Source of the DNA: an uncultured Rhizobiaceae group bacterium
Lineage (GTDB): Bacteria; Pseudomonadota; Alphaproteobacteria; Rhizobiales; Rhizobiaceae
NCBI GenBank assembly: GCA_947501445.1
Contig: CANMVS010000005.1
Span: 62,001 to 126,000, forward strand
Direction of reading: 5' to 3'
Length of the DNA stretch: 64,000 bases
Shown here: positions 9,044-17,699 of the stretch, one piece after another
Layout: the number at the start of each line of letters is the position of its first letter
How positions within the stretch are numbered: the stretch's first letter is position 1
Translations under genes and position numbers: made by a program
The notes under the pieces: model-generated
What the model was told of the DNA's origin: nothing
Databases searched by the model: none
Seen by the model: only the letters and a program-made list of their open reading frames with translations

Positions 9044-10108
9044 ATGAAATTATCGATGTTAAAATTGTGCGCACTGGCCGGGTTTGGTTTTGTGGTTTCA
9101 GTATCCACGGCGGCGGCAGATCCATGTATGAAGGTGAGCCTTACAGGCACACAAGGCGGGCCGCCGCTGTTCAATGGCCAGGCCGGAGCCGGGACCCTGG
9201 TCCAATATGGTGATGACAGTGACAAATGCGGCGCAGTCAAACTACAGTTTGACACCGGGCGCGGCACCAATATGCGCCTGTCACAAATGAAAGTGCCGGT
9301 CGGCAAGCTGGATGCAATCTTCTTTACCCATATGCATTCCGACCACACTGAGGGTCTCGGTGATATTTTGCAATTGCGATGGCACTTCAATTCGGGCGGA
9401 CCGAAAGTCGATGTTGTATGTACCGAAGATGCCAAATCACCTATCGGACATACGTTGAGCTGCAGCAACTTTGTCGCTCATATCGGTGATGCACTTATTG
9501 AATCCGGCGAGATTTCTCAAAGACTGGCAGAAAACAAAAAACGTCTGCCGGGTGGTCCGGCTGATCTGGTCAATGTCAACACCTTCGCTGCCAGCGGCGA
9601 GCCCTTGCAGGTATGGCAAAAGGGCGATGTGAAGGTAACGGCCATCGGGTCACGTCATATTCCGGGCCATGCGTCCTACCGTGTTGATACGCCGGCAGGC
9701 AGCGTGGTTATAGGCGGAGACGCCGGCAATGACATTCCAAAGCCACCACGCCCATCATCTACATCCGAGCAGGTTGAAAAGCTTGCACAGGGTGCAGATG
9801 TGCTGGTGCATTCAACCATCCATCCGGCCATGGGTCCCGACAAGGATAGCGGTTTCCCGCCGCCCATTTATTTCCGGCAAAGCAATGCTGCGGATCTGGG
9901 TGCTTTGTCCAAACGCGCTGGTGTGAAAACGCTGATGCTGACCCACCTCATCCCGCCAATGGGTGCGGCCAAGCAGGGTCCCTACCCGATCCCCGGCGGC
10001 CCGCTCGACGAAAGCCACTATAAGGCAGCCGTTAAGGAAGGTGGATTTGAAGGCAATACGGTTGTTGGAACCGATCTGCTGACGATTACCGTTCCCGCAA
10101 AAAATTGA
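9044..10108 (+). CDS. Secreted MBL-fold metal-dependent hydrolase
   Basis: This 354-aa protein has a clear signal peptide (LKLCALAGFGFVVSVSTAAA, cleavage near residue 23) and so acts in the periplasm or outside. The metal-binding THMHSDHTEG motif (HxHxDH) near residue 97, a later GSRHIPGHAS, GGDAGND and the C-terminal LTHLIPP place it in the RNase Z-like branch of the metallo-beta-lactamase fold. Export argues against a tRNA-processing role; a lactonase, phosphodiesterase or sulfatase-like activity is more likely. The ATG at 9044 follows a perfect AGGAGG; an upstream in-frame ATG at 8969 lacks one. It is monocistronic and ends at a strong terminator. Confidence 0.82.
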   Translation: MKLSMLKLCALAGFGFVVSVSTAAADPCMKVSLTGTQGGPPLFNGQAGAGTLVQYGDDSDKCGAVKLQFDTGRGTNMRLSQMKVPVGKLDAIFFTHMHSDHTEGLGDILQLRWHFNSGGPKVDVVCTEDAKSPIGHTLSCSNFVAHIGDALIESGEISQRLAENKKRLPGGPADLVNVNTFAASGEPLQVWQKGDVKVTAIGSRHIPGHASYRVDTPAGSVVIGGDAGNDIPKPPRPSSTSEQVEKLAQGADVLVHSTIHPAMGPDKDSGFPPPIYFRQSNAADLGALSKRAGVKTLMLTHLIPPMGAAKQGPYPIPGGPLDESHYKAAVKEGGFEGNTVVGTDLLTITVPAKN

Positions 10109-10122
10109 GCATGCCGATCTGA

Positions 10123-10155
10123 TTTTGCCGGTGGCATTTTCTTCCACCGGCAAAA
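10123..10155. terminator. Bidirectional terminator between convergent genes
   Basis: Perfect 12-bp stem TTTTGCCGGTGG (10123-10134) / CCACCGGCAAAA (10144-10155) with a 9-base loop. T runs flank it on both strands, so it can serve both the hydrolase gene and the leftward operon that ends at 10246. Confidence 0.8.
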
Positions 10156-10182
10156 CACAGTCAGGGACATGATCCGGGATCG

Positions 10183-10228
10183 GTTGATGCATTCAGGTTT
10201 TGCCGGTTCCGTCAAAACCTGAATTGCT
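10183..10228. repeat. REP-like hairpin repeat, copy A
   Basis: 46-bp element matching 22148-22193 at 41 of 46 positions by eye. It contains a perfect 12-bp stem ATTCAGGTTTTG (10191-10202) / CAAAACCTGAAT (10213-10224). Both copies lie just beyond gene 3' ends. Confidence 0.65.
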
Positions 10229-10245
10229 CTATTGAAATGCCTGTC

Positions 10246-10956
10246 TCAACTGGCCCATTCGTTCAGACGCATACGTAAAAATTCGCCAGTGCCCTTGTAG
10301 TGGTCAACCAGTAGTTCAACAGCACCATCCCCATTGCGCGCAAGCGCCGCATCACAGATTGCTGCGTGTTCGTCTTCAACGTGGCGTGATGGATAGGCAA
10401 CGGCACCCGCCAGGTTGCGGTAGCGGATATTGAGATCATAGAGCTGCTCACAAAAACCAATAAGAAAGTCCGAGCCGCAGGCTGAAAGCAATGACAGATG
10501 AAACAGCTTATGGGCAACTTCCCAGTCCGGGCTGGCAGGTTCTGATGACGTTGCAGCGCGCGGCGTCTTTTTCAACCGGTGGTGAGCCAGAAGCACCCCC
10601 TCTTCCCAGGCCGATGAACCCGATGCGATGGATTCTCTCATCGCCCTGTCTTCCAGCCAACAGCGGGTGCGCAACAGTTCTTCAAAATCGCTGACTGAAA
10701 TCTCTGAGACGCGAAAGCCGCGCTGGTCCAATCGTTGTACGAGCCCTTCAGAGGTCAGCATGCTAAGCGCCTCACGAACCGGACTGGCGCCAACATCATA
10801 GGTTTCGCGCAAGGATTCAATTTTCAACTTCTGCCCGGGTTTCAGCACACCATTGATAATGTCCGCACGCAACCGGTCAAACAGCTGCGCCGTAATCGAT
10901 GCGCCACCGGTTACCACCGGTGTCTCATCAAGTCCCAGATTGGCAGATCGCATCAT
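10246..10956 (-). CDS. GntR-family (FCD domain) transcriptional regulator
   Basis: This 236-aa regulator has an N-terminal winged helix (residues about 22-85, including DVGASPVREALSMLTSEGLV) and an all-helical FCD ligand domain with conserved His residues (HKLFHLSLLSACGS; EHAAI). Such proteins usually repress the adjacent catabolic operon until its organic-acid ligand binds. It is the last gene of the leftward operon; its start overlaps the ligase stop (TGATG). AAGGGGG lies just ahead, so the second ATG, one codon later, is equally plausible. Confidence 0.85.
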   Translation of the reverse strand: MMRSANLGLDETPVVTGGASITAQLFDRLRADIINGVLKPGQKLKIESLRETYDVGASPVREALSMLTSEGLVQRLDQRGFRVSEISVSDFEELLRTRCWLEDRAMRESIASGSSAWEEGVLLAHHRLKKTPRAATSSEPASPDWEVAHKLFHLSLLSACGSDFLIGFCEQLYDLNIRYRNLAGAVAYPSRHVEDEHAAICDAALARNGDGAVELLVDHYKGTGEFLRMRLNEWAS

Positions 10957-12512
10957 TACCCCCTTGCGCCCGGCGCGCTCGTATCGCTCTCGCCAGACGT
11001 ATTGAACTGATCGGCATATATATTGCGCAATTCATTTTTTTGCACCTTTCCCATGGTGTTTCTGGGTAAAGCATCAACAAAATAATAGGCCTTGGGCAGT
11101 TTGAACTTGGCCAAACGCGCCGCCAGTACGCCATGCACCGCGTCGCTGTTCAAATTGGAACCAGGCGATTGAACGACAACAGCGACAATACCCTCGCCAA
11201 AATCGGCGTGCGGTACGCCAACAACCGCACTCTCCAAAACGCCGTCCAGATCATCAATTTCAGATTCAATTTCCTTGGGATATACATTCAGCCCGCCGGT
11301 AATAATCAAATCCTTGCCGCGACCAACGATAACCAGATAGCCTTCGTCATCGATCATACCAAGATCACCGGTGATGAAGAAGCCGTCCGCGCGGAATTCT
11401 TCGCGGGTTTTTTCCGGCATGCGCCAGTAACCGCCAAAAACATTGGGCCCGCTCACTTCCACCATGCCAACGGCACCTTTATCAAGCGGCAGACCGCTAT
11501 CGGGATCACACACCCTAATCCGGGTGCCAGGCAGGGGAAAACCGACGGTGCCGGGCTTGCGGGCACCTTCATAGGGATTGGACGCATTCATATTTGTTTC
11601 GGTCATGCCGTAACGTTCGAGAATGGCCATTCCCGTGCGTTCGCTGAATTGCTTGTGGGTTTCCGCCAACAGCGGGGCTGATCCTGATATGAACAATCGC
11701 ATATTGGCGACCTGCTCGCGGTTTAAGCGCTCGCTGGCAAGCAGACGGGTATAGAAGGTCGGCACGCCCATCAATACGGTAGAAACCGGCATCGCATCCA
11801 AAACCGTATCTGGATTATAGGCCGGGAAAAACCGCAACGCGGCACCAGAGAGCAAAACCACATTGGTTGCCACAAACAATCCGTGCGTATGAAAAATCGG
11901 CAAAGCATGAATGAGGATATCGTCGGCCGAAAAATGCCAAATGTCACAAAGGGCTGCGGCGTTGGACAGCAGGTTTGCGTGCGTGAGCATGGCTCCCTTG
12001 GAACGACCTGTCGTGCCTGAGGTATAAAGGATCGCAGCCAGATCGGCGTCATTACGTACTACATTGTCAAATTCAGACCGATGCGCAATGGCCCTGTCTG
12101 TCAAAGACTGCGGATGTTGCCGCTCCAGAGTCTTGACGCGTGCATCGCCTGATTTGGCGGCAAGTGCCTGCATGGCGTCAATCGCCGAAACATCCGTTAT
12201 GACGACGGTTGGCTCGGCATTTTCCAAAAAATAAGCAACTTCAGTCATCGTATAGGCTGTGTTCAATGGCTGATAGACGCCGCCTGCCCGGATAACGGCG
12301 AGATAGAAAATCAGTGCCTCGACTGTCTTGGCAGCCTGCACAGTTACGCGGTCGCCGGGTTTCACGCCCAGTTCAACCAGCGCATTGGCGTATTGCGCTG
12401 ACTGCTCCAGCATATCGCCATAGGTCGTCACCGCATCGCCATCAATTATGAAGGGTCGGGTGTGATCCGCAATCGCAGCTCGGAAACCATCAAATAGGGT
12501 GTTTTTAGCCAT
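10956..12512 (-). CDS. AMP-forming acyl-CoA synthetase, malonyl-CoA synthetase-like
   Basis: This 518-aa adenylate-forming enzyme activates a carboxylate with ATP and ligates it to CoA. The P-loop ILYTSGTTGRSKGA lies near residue 163. The ERYGMTETNMN (A5), TGDLGMIDDEGYLVIVGRGKDLI (A7/A8) and C-terminal PRNTMGKVQKN (A10 Lys) motifs are complete. Overall pattern and size resemble MatB malonate-CoA ligases, so malonate or methylmalonate is a candidate substrate, but related dicarboxylate or fatty-acyl ligases cannot be excluded. It lies 9 bp after the dioxygenase gene and overlaps the GntR gene. Confidence 0.85.
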   Translation of the reverse strand: MAKNTLFDGFRAAIADHTRPFIIDGDAVTTYGDMLEQSAQYANALVELGVKPGDRVTVQAAKTVEALIFYLAVIRAGGVYQPLNTAYTMTEVAYFLENAEPTVVITDVSAIDAMQALAAKSGDARVKTLERQHPQSLTDRAIAHRSEFDNVVRNDADLAAILYTSGTTGRSKGAMLTHANLLSNAAALCDIWHFSADDILIHALPIFHTHGLFVATNVVLLSGAALRFFPAYNPDTVLDAMPVSTVLMGVPTFYTRLLASERLNREQVANMRLFISGSAPLLAETHKQFSERTGMAILERYGMTETNMNASNPYEGARKPGTVGFPLPGTRIRVCDPDSGLPLDKGAVGMVEVSGPNVFGGYWRMPEKTREEFRADGFFITGDLGMIDDEGYLVIVGRGKDLIITGGLNVYPKEIESEIDDLDGVLESAVVGVPHADFGEGIVAVVVQSPGSNLNSDAVHGVLAARLAKFKLPKAYYFVDALPRNTMGKVQKNELRNIYADQFNTSGESDTSAPGARG

Positions 12513-12521
12513 ATACTCGCT

Positions 12522-13397
12522 CTATTCAGTTTCCTCTGCCAGGATAAAATCAAAATCGACCGTGTAAAAAGGCGAGGTTAGCCTCTGCCGGGCTTCAAAA
12601 TCATCGGAAACGATCTGTTTATCCGTTTGTTCGACATATTCCATAATCAGATCTTCGCGGACCCCAAAGACTGCATCCGCATCCAGAAAGGGATCATCGC
12701 TTGGAAATACCTCTGTTACCAGCGATCTGTACCCCGGTGCCGTGATGATGAAATGCAGGTGCGACGGGCGCCAGGGCTGTCTGCCTGTTGCATGCAGCAA
12801 CTCGCCCACCGGTCCGTCATCAGGAACCGAATAGGGCGCCGGGCGAACGGTCGTCAGCGCATAACCTCCATCATCGCCGACATGCATGCGTGCACGCAGA
12901 TTGTACTCCGGCTGTGCAGGATCCTGATTGGAATAGAGACCGTTTTCTGCCGTCTGCCACAGTTCAATCGCGGCCCCCTTTATGGGCTCACCCTGTCGAT
13001 CGCGCACGCTGCCTTTTACCACAACCGTCGCACCATCATTATCTGCCTTCAGATCACCCCCATAGGCCAGGTCCGGAGCCCCAAGTATGTGGAATGGACC
13101 CAACACGCTGGATGATGTTGCATCCGGTTTGGAATTGACCATGTCAACAAGCGATGACAGCCCCAGCACATCGGAAAACAGCACGAATTCATTGCGCTCC
13201 GGCGTACTGATCTCACCCGCCTTGGAGAGCAATTCTATGGCTTTGCGCCACTCTGCATGGGTCAATTCTGTTTCCCGGACGAAGCTGTGTAGATGGTGCA
13301 CCAGATGTTCCAGAAGATAACGCAGTCTCGGCGTCGTCTCCGGCCCGCAATAATCCAAAAAAATCTGCGTGAGTGTTTCCTCGGTGACATTGCGCAT
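12522..13397 (-). CDS. Intradiol ring-cleavage dioxygenase (hydroxyquinol/catechol 1,2-dioxygenase type)
   Basis: This 291-aa non-heme Fe(III) enzyme cleaves a dihydroxy- or trihydroxy-aromatic ring between the hydroxyls. An N-terminal helical dimerisation domain (residues 1-95) precedes the catalytic beta-sandwich. Four iron ligands are visible: Tyr in NGLYSNQDP, Tyr in PAPYSVPDDGPVG, and two His in RPSHLHF. The PDDGPVGELL loop resembles hydroxyquinol 1,2-dioxygenases. The ATG at 13397 has GGAG 5-6 bp ahead; an upstream TTG at 13409 overlaps that site. No maleylacetate reductase or muconate cycloisomerase gene is nearby. Confidence 0.88.
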   Translation of the reverse strand: MRNVTEETLTQIFLDYCGPETTPRLRYLLEHLVHHLHSFVRETELTHAEWRKAIELLSKAGEISTPERNEFVLFSDVLGLSSLVDMVNSKPDATSSSVLGPFHILGAPDLAYGGDLKADNDGATVVVKGSVRDRQGEPIKGAAIELWQTAENGLYSNQDPAQPEYNLRARMHVGDDGGYALTTVRPAPYSVPDDGPVGELLHATGRQPWRPSHLHFIITAPGYRSLVTEVFPSDDPFLDADAVFGVREDLIMEYVEQTDKQIVSDDFEARQRLTSPFYTVDFDFILAEETE

Positions 13398-13409
13398 GGG
13401 TGTCTCCAA

Positions 13410-14726
13410 TCAGTTCAAGAGTATTGTTGATATATCGGGAAAGCGAATGAGAATGGCCAGTATGACGAGCATGACGCCAGCAAATGGTAGCGCGCCCAGG
13501 AACACATCCTTCAGCGTAATCCGGTCATCATCCAGCGTTGCCTTGATAACAAAACACGAGATGCCCAAAGGCGGCGTTAACAGCCCGATTTCCGCACCAA
13601 TGACTGTGATGATGCCAAACCAGATAAGGCTCAGCCCCATGGGTTCAATGATATCAATGAACAATGGAACCACAATCAGGATAATCGACGCCGTATCCAG
13701 CAGCGTTCCCAGAAAGAGCATCAAAATGACATAGGCAACCATGATCCACAAAAAGCTCAATTCATGTCCTGTCAGGAAAGATTGCAACTCGTTTGGCAAG
13801 TCAACAAAACCCAACATGCGACTGTAAAGCGATGCCGTCGTGATCAGGAACAATATGCTGGCAGTGATATGGCCGGTTTCAAGCAGCGCTTCCCAGAAGG
13901 AACCTGAGGACATGCGTCTGCGTATCAGGGCGATGACGAGCGCAGCCAGAGAACCGGCAGCGCCCGCCTCCACCGGTGTCAGCCATCCGGTATAGATGCC
14001 GCCGAGGACAATGAGTATCAGGATAAGAATAGGTGCACTTTTGCTGAACACTTCTCCCCAACCCAGCAGTTCTTCCGGCTTGGTATCTTCTATACGACCG
14101 CCAACCGCATTGGGCCAGAACCTGGCCATGACAGCGATGGCCACGATATATGCCAATGCCAGCATGATGCCGGGCAGTATCCCGGCAATGAACATGTCGC
14201 CCACGGAGACTTCGGCCACAAAGGAATAGATGATCAGCATCGCGCTTGGCGGAATGATCATGCCAAGCACCGATGAGCCTGCGACAACACCAACGGCAAA
14301 TCGCTTGTTGTACTCAAGGCGCAGCATTTCGGGCACCGAGACCCGGGTAAAAACAGACGCCGATGCAATGGAGGAGCCGGTCACCGCAGCAAACACCGCA
14401 TTGGCGCCAACGGTCGCCATGCCTATGCCGCCACGGATGCGGCGAAAGACCTGGTTCATGACCTCATAGACATCGGTCCCAAGACCGGCCTTGGAGACGA
14501 GCAGACCCATGAACGTAAAGAGCGGTATGGTTGCAAACTCATATTCGGTCACGCTGTCACCAATGGCCTGGCGTAAAAAATTCACCGCAAGGATTGGCCT
14601 GTCGCTGACGATCCAGATTGTCACGAATGAAACACTGGCCAGGGCAATGGGTATATAGACCCCCAGATAGATCAGGGCGACAATGGCCAGTACGGAAAGA
14701 AAGCCGATTTCTACAGGACTCATCAA
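13410..14726 (-). CDS. dctM: TRAP transporter large permease (DctM)
   Basis: This 438-aa protein has about 12 hydrophobic segments and the DctM-family GLLTPPLGISCFVIKA and AASGSS-like (AAVTGSSIASASVF) motifs. It forms the sodium-coupled translocation channel of a tripartite ATP-independent periplasmic transporter for an organic acid. Its start overlaps the small permease stop by 4 bp (ATGA), and the dioxygenase gene follows 12 bp later, tying transport to ring cleavage in one transcript. Confidence 0.93.
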   Translation of the reverse strand: MMSPVEIGFLSVLAIVALIYLGVYIPIALASVSFVTIWIVSDRPILAVNFLRQAIGDSVTEYEFATIPLFTFMGLLVSKAGLGTDVYEVMNQVFRRIRGGIGMATVGANAVFAAVTGSSIASASVFTRVSVPEMLRLEYNKRFAVGVVAGSSVLGMIIPPSAMLIIYSFVAEVSVGDMFIAGILPGIMLALAYIVAIAVMARFWPNAVGGRIEDTKPEELLGWGEVFSKSAPILILILIVLGGIYTGWLTPVEAGAAGSLAALVIALIRRRMSSGSFWEALLETGHITASILFLITTASLYSRMLGFVDLPNELQSFLTGHELSFLWIMVAYVILMLFLGTLLDTASIILIVVPLFIDIIEPMGLSLIWFGIITVIGAEIGLLTPPLGISCFVIKATLDDDRITLKDVFLGALPFAGVMLVILAILIRFPDISTILLN

Positions 14727-15394
14727 TTTGCCTCTTCGGAAATTGCAGGTTTTTCCTGTGCAGCAGGTTTTGACACCAGGGACCGTTTGCGTGGATCAGG
14801 TCCGAAAATCACCTTGAAGAAAAACAGCAACGCACAAATGGATACGCTGACAGTGATGGCGACCCGCGCCGGCCACCAGGGAACCGTGAATACACCCAGG
14901 GTGCCGAAGTAGTGGCACCGGGCAGTCGCATCAGTCAAATCAGTCCAGAGATTGCCGGTGGGTGGCGGGCCAAAATCCGGCTGGGAGAAATAGTGACAGG
15001 TCTCGAAGGACTCAACCATTTCGGGATATGTGGCATAGGCTATGGTGATCATCACGACCATCGCCAGCAAATCAATTGCCCGCGACAGCAGATTGGACAA
15101 TCTGGGGTGGCTGTCACCAATCAGGGTCAAAAAACCATCGGAGCGCGTCAATCTGTTGACACGAACAACGTCGGGCAATTGCAGAAAAACAATCAGGATC
15201 ATTGAAAAAATCACGATTTCAACGACCCCGAGAAATGGCGCGTGAAAAACCCCACGCGCCACAACATCAATGTTCATGACCACAACCAGGACAAGGACGG
15301 TCAAAGTTCCAATGGCATTGGCACCAATTGCAACGCCCTTTACCAGCCGGGTTATTGTTCGGGCGGCCTGAGCCGGACTCGTTTGTTCATGCAT
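14723..15394 (-). CDS. dctQ: TRAP transporter small permease (DctQ)
   Basis: This 223-aa membrane protein has four predicted transmembrane segments (about residues 22-50, 58-80, 100-122 and 165-190) and the DctQ signature region FLGVVEIVIFSMILIVFLQL. It pairs with DctM. A longer extramembrane loop (residues 123-160) with Cys-His pairs (ETCHYF, TARCHYF) is unusual for the family. Confidence 0.88.
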   Translation of the reverse strand: MHEQTSPAQAARTITRLVKGVAIGANAIGTLTVLVLVVVMNIDVVARGVFHAPFLGVVEIVIFSMILIVFLQLPDVVRVNRLTRSDGFLTLIGDSHPRLSNLLSRAIDLLAMVVMITIAYATYPEMVESFETCHYFSQPDFGPPPTGNLWTDLTDATARCHYFGTLGVFTVPWWPARVAITVSVSICALLFFFKVIFGPDPRKRSLVSKPAAQEKPAISEEAN

Positions 15395-15412
15395 GACAGG
15401 TCGCCCGTATTT

Positions 15413-16498
15413 CTATTTCGTCCAGTCACGGACAGGCACTGAGCCGGCTGTTTCCAGTTTGCTCATATAGGAACCCAGCATGGCTGTACCCGGCGCACCT
15501 TTCTTATCCAATGCACCGGCCCACTCCTGAGCAATATTTGGCATTGCATCCGCCCAGGCCGAGCGCTGATCTTGCGGCAGAACGACCACGGTGCCACCTG
15601 CAGCCTTATAGGCATCCAGCGACGCGGCTGCGCGGTCCATTGCAACATTTGCCACCTGGTCACGATATTCGACAGCGACCGTCTCAAGGACACGTTTTAC
15701 AGCGTCCGGGAGCTTTGCCCATACATCCTTGTTGACTGTTACGGTTTTGGAATTAACGGCACCCAGATCAACTTTCAGCATATGTGGTGCGACCTCATAG
15801 ATTTTATAGGTCATTGCTGCTTCCGGCCACAACATCGCAGCCTGCACAACACCGGTCTGAATCATGTTGTAGAATTTTGGTAATCCTCCACGCACACCTG
15901 CGACATCATTCAGCCCTTCAAGGTAGCGCAGGTTGTAACCGGCACCTGCCATTTTGAGACCCGACAGATCATCCAGTGAGCTGACCGGCTCCTTGGAAAA
16001 TATCTGATAGCTGTCAAGCACAACACCTGTGGCCAGATAGACCTGTCCCTCGGCGTCGAATTCCGCCTGCATTTGCGGATATTCCCTGGCAATTTCATCC
16101 ACCGCCCGTGCGACCACACGCGCGTCGGTGGATACCATTGGCGTTGCCGCGGAAATGGCCTGGCTTGGCAGGGCTGAATTGTGGAAAATTGTGGTTACAA
16201 TACCAATGTCGCCAAGCCCCAGCTTGATACCTTCCAGAACACCGCGTGGTTTGACGATCTGACCACCATAGGCCTGCTGCCAGTCAATCTTGTAGTCACC
16301 CGTTCGTGCCAGTTCTTCATCAACCCGGGGAATGAAAAAATTCGCAAATTCTTTCACCCACATCGAGCGTTCAGGATAGCCATCAATTGCGATAAGTTTG
16401 ATCGTCTCGGTGGCCATTGCCGGCACCATTGTCGTCGTAAACACGGCACCGATCGCAGCGACGGCACCCAGGAATGACCTGCGTAGCAAAATGCTCAT
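15413..16498 (-). CDS. dctP: TRAP transporter substrate-binding protein (DctP)
   Basis: This 361-aa periplasmic protein (signal peptide LRRSFLGAVAAIGAVF, cleavage after AMA near residue 28) captures the imported solute. The central AGAGYNLRYLEGL-type segment and the C-terminal helices fit the DctP family; the Arg that usually clamps the substrate carboxylate is expected in the MAGAGYNLR region. The ATG at 16498 is preceded by GGAGGAAG, so the upstream in-frame start at 16510 is rejected. Ligand unknown; the operon suggests an aromatic or other organic acid. Confidence 0.88.
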   Translation of the reverse strand: MSILLRRSFLGAVAAIGAVFTTTMVPAMATETIKLIAIDGYPERSMWVKEFANFFIPRVDEELARTGDYKIDWQQAYGGQIVKPRGVLEGIKLGLGDIGIVTTIFHNSALPSQAISAATPMVSTDARVVARAVDEIAREYPQMQAEFDAEGQVYLATGVVLDSYQIFSKEPVSSLDDLSGLKMAGAGYNLRYLEGLNDVAGVRGGLPKFYNMIQTGVVQAAMLWPEAAMTYKIYEVAPHMLKVDLGAVNSKTVTVNKDVWAKLPDAVKRVLETVAVEYRDQVANVAMDRAAASLDAYKAAGGTVVVLPQDQRSAWADAMPNIAQEWAGALDKKGAPGTAMLGSYMSKLETAGSVPVRDWTK

Positions 16499-16549
16499 TT
16501 CTTCCTCCATTGCAACGGTCAGCCTCCCGCCGACCGATCTCGACAGCGG

Positions 16550-17008
16550 CTACTCAGCCGACTGCCAAATTTCGACAATTTCCGTTCCCGCTGACTTGAA
16601 AAGTTTTGAAAGCGGGCAATATTTCCTGACCTGTGCAGCAACCGTCTGCAGGTCTTCAGGTGTTACCGGACCATCTGCGTTGATGGTCAGTTCAATTTTG
16701 CGAAACGGGACGTCAATTTCCTCTTCGAGCGTCACACCACGTCGATCGAACGTGCATTTGGCGGTTATGTCCAGGTGACCAATTTCAATTCCCAGTTTGC
16801 CTGCACATTTGTGACCAATGACATTGGTACAGCCAATCAGCGCAGCTATGGCAGTATCAGTGGGTGTTGGCCCTGCATTGGTTCCGCCGCGCTCGGTTGG
16901 CTCATCAATGGCAAACACAAGATCACGAACCGCCACATCCGCCCGGGAATGGGATGGACATTGAGCCTTTGCGCGCAGAAAAACGTCGGTTTTCATTCTT
17001 ATGGCCAT
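16550..17008 (-). CDS. OsmC-family peroxiredoxin-like protein
   Basis: This 152-aa protein has the OsmC/Ohr fold: a basic N-terminal strand region, GTNAGPTPTDTAIAALIGCTNVIGHKC (first Cys region) and a late TVAAQVRKYCPLSKLFK (second Cys region) form the usual redox-active cysteine pair. Family members reduce organic hydroperoxides; in catabolic clusters they may act as accessory or hydrolase-like proteins. It sits between the nitroreductase and dctP in the same direction. Confidence 0.85.
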   Translation of the reverse strand: MAIRMKTDVFLRAKAQCPSHSRADVAVRDLVFAIDEPTERGGTNAGPTPTDTAIAALIGCTNVIGHKCAGKLGIEIGHLDITAKCTFDRRGVTLEEEIDVPFRKIELTINADGPVTPEDLQTVAAQVRKYCPLSKLFKSAGTEIVEIWQSAE

Positions 17009-17018
17009 TGTTCAATCC

Positions 17019-17699
17019 TCACGCAAAACTGCACACATCATCAAACTCGAAACGCGGCAGTTTGTGGAACAACGCACTTTCGTCCGCATAGCCAAGATTG
17101 CACAGGAAGTTCGAACGCAATGTTGTTCCGGAAAAAAATTCCTGATCGACAATTTTGTTGGAAAATCCGGACATCGCCCCAACATCAAGCCCGAGCGCGC
17201 GTGCGGCGATCATCAGATAGGCGCCCTGCAGCGTCGCATTGCGATAGGCAGTATCTGCGCTGTGCTCAGGCTTTCCTTCAAAATGCGGCCGTCGATCTTC
17301 ATGGGGAAACAAAAAGGGCAATTCGCGCCAGAACTCCAGATCATGGGCAATAATCACTGTTACCGGTGCAGTGGCCATTTTACTGACATTTGCCGGTTTG
17401 AGTGATTTGGCCAGACGCGTGCGCCCCTCCTGACTTTTCACAAACACAAATCGCGCAGGTGAACTGTTCATGCTGGTTGGGCCCATCTTGACGATGTCAT
17501 AGAGTTCACCCAGCAAATCATCCGGCACCGGCCTGTCTGTCCAGGCATAATGTGATCGCGCATCCGAAAGGATCAACCGGATTTCATCTTCTCCAAGGCG
17601 CCTGATTGTTTGTCGCAATGTGCGTATATTGTTTTGTGCCTCGGCGCGCAGGATTTCAAGTTCTTCGCCCGCTGGTGCCGCTTGCGCCTGTTTTATCAT
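17019..17699 (-). CDS. Nitroreductase-family flavoenzyme (RutE/HadB-like)
   Basis: This 226-aa FMN-binding reductase shows the family features WTDRPVPDDLLGELYDIVKMGPTSMNSSPARFVFV (flavin-contact SSPARF) and GLDVGAMSGF. This layout resembles the malonic-semialdehyde reductase RutE branch rather than the nitroaromatic reductases. It would use NAD(P)H to reduce a semialdehyde, an enoate or a nitro group. The ATG at 17699 overlaps the stop of the upstream gene (ATGA), which decides the start over the longer frame from 17753. In this operon it may reduce a ring-cleavage product. Confidence 0.82.
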   Translation of the reverse strand: MIKQAQAAPAGEELEILRAEAQNNIRTLRQTIRRLGEDEIRLILSDARSHYAWTDRPVPDDLLGELYDIVKMGPTSMNSSPARFVFVKSQEGRTRLAKSLKPANVSKMATAPVTVIIAHDLEFWRELPFLFPHEDRRPHFEGKPEHSADTAYRNATLQGAYLMIAARALGLDVGAMSGFSNKIVDQEFFSGTTLRSNFLCNLGYADESALFHKLPRFEFDDVCSFA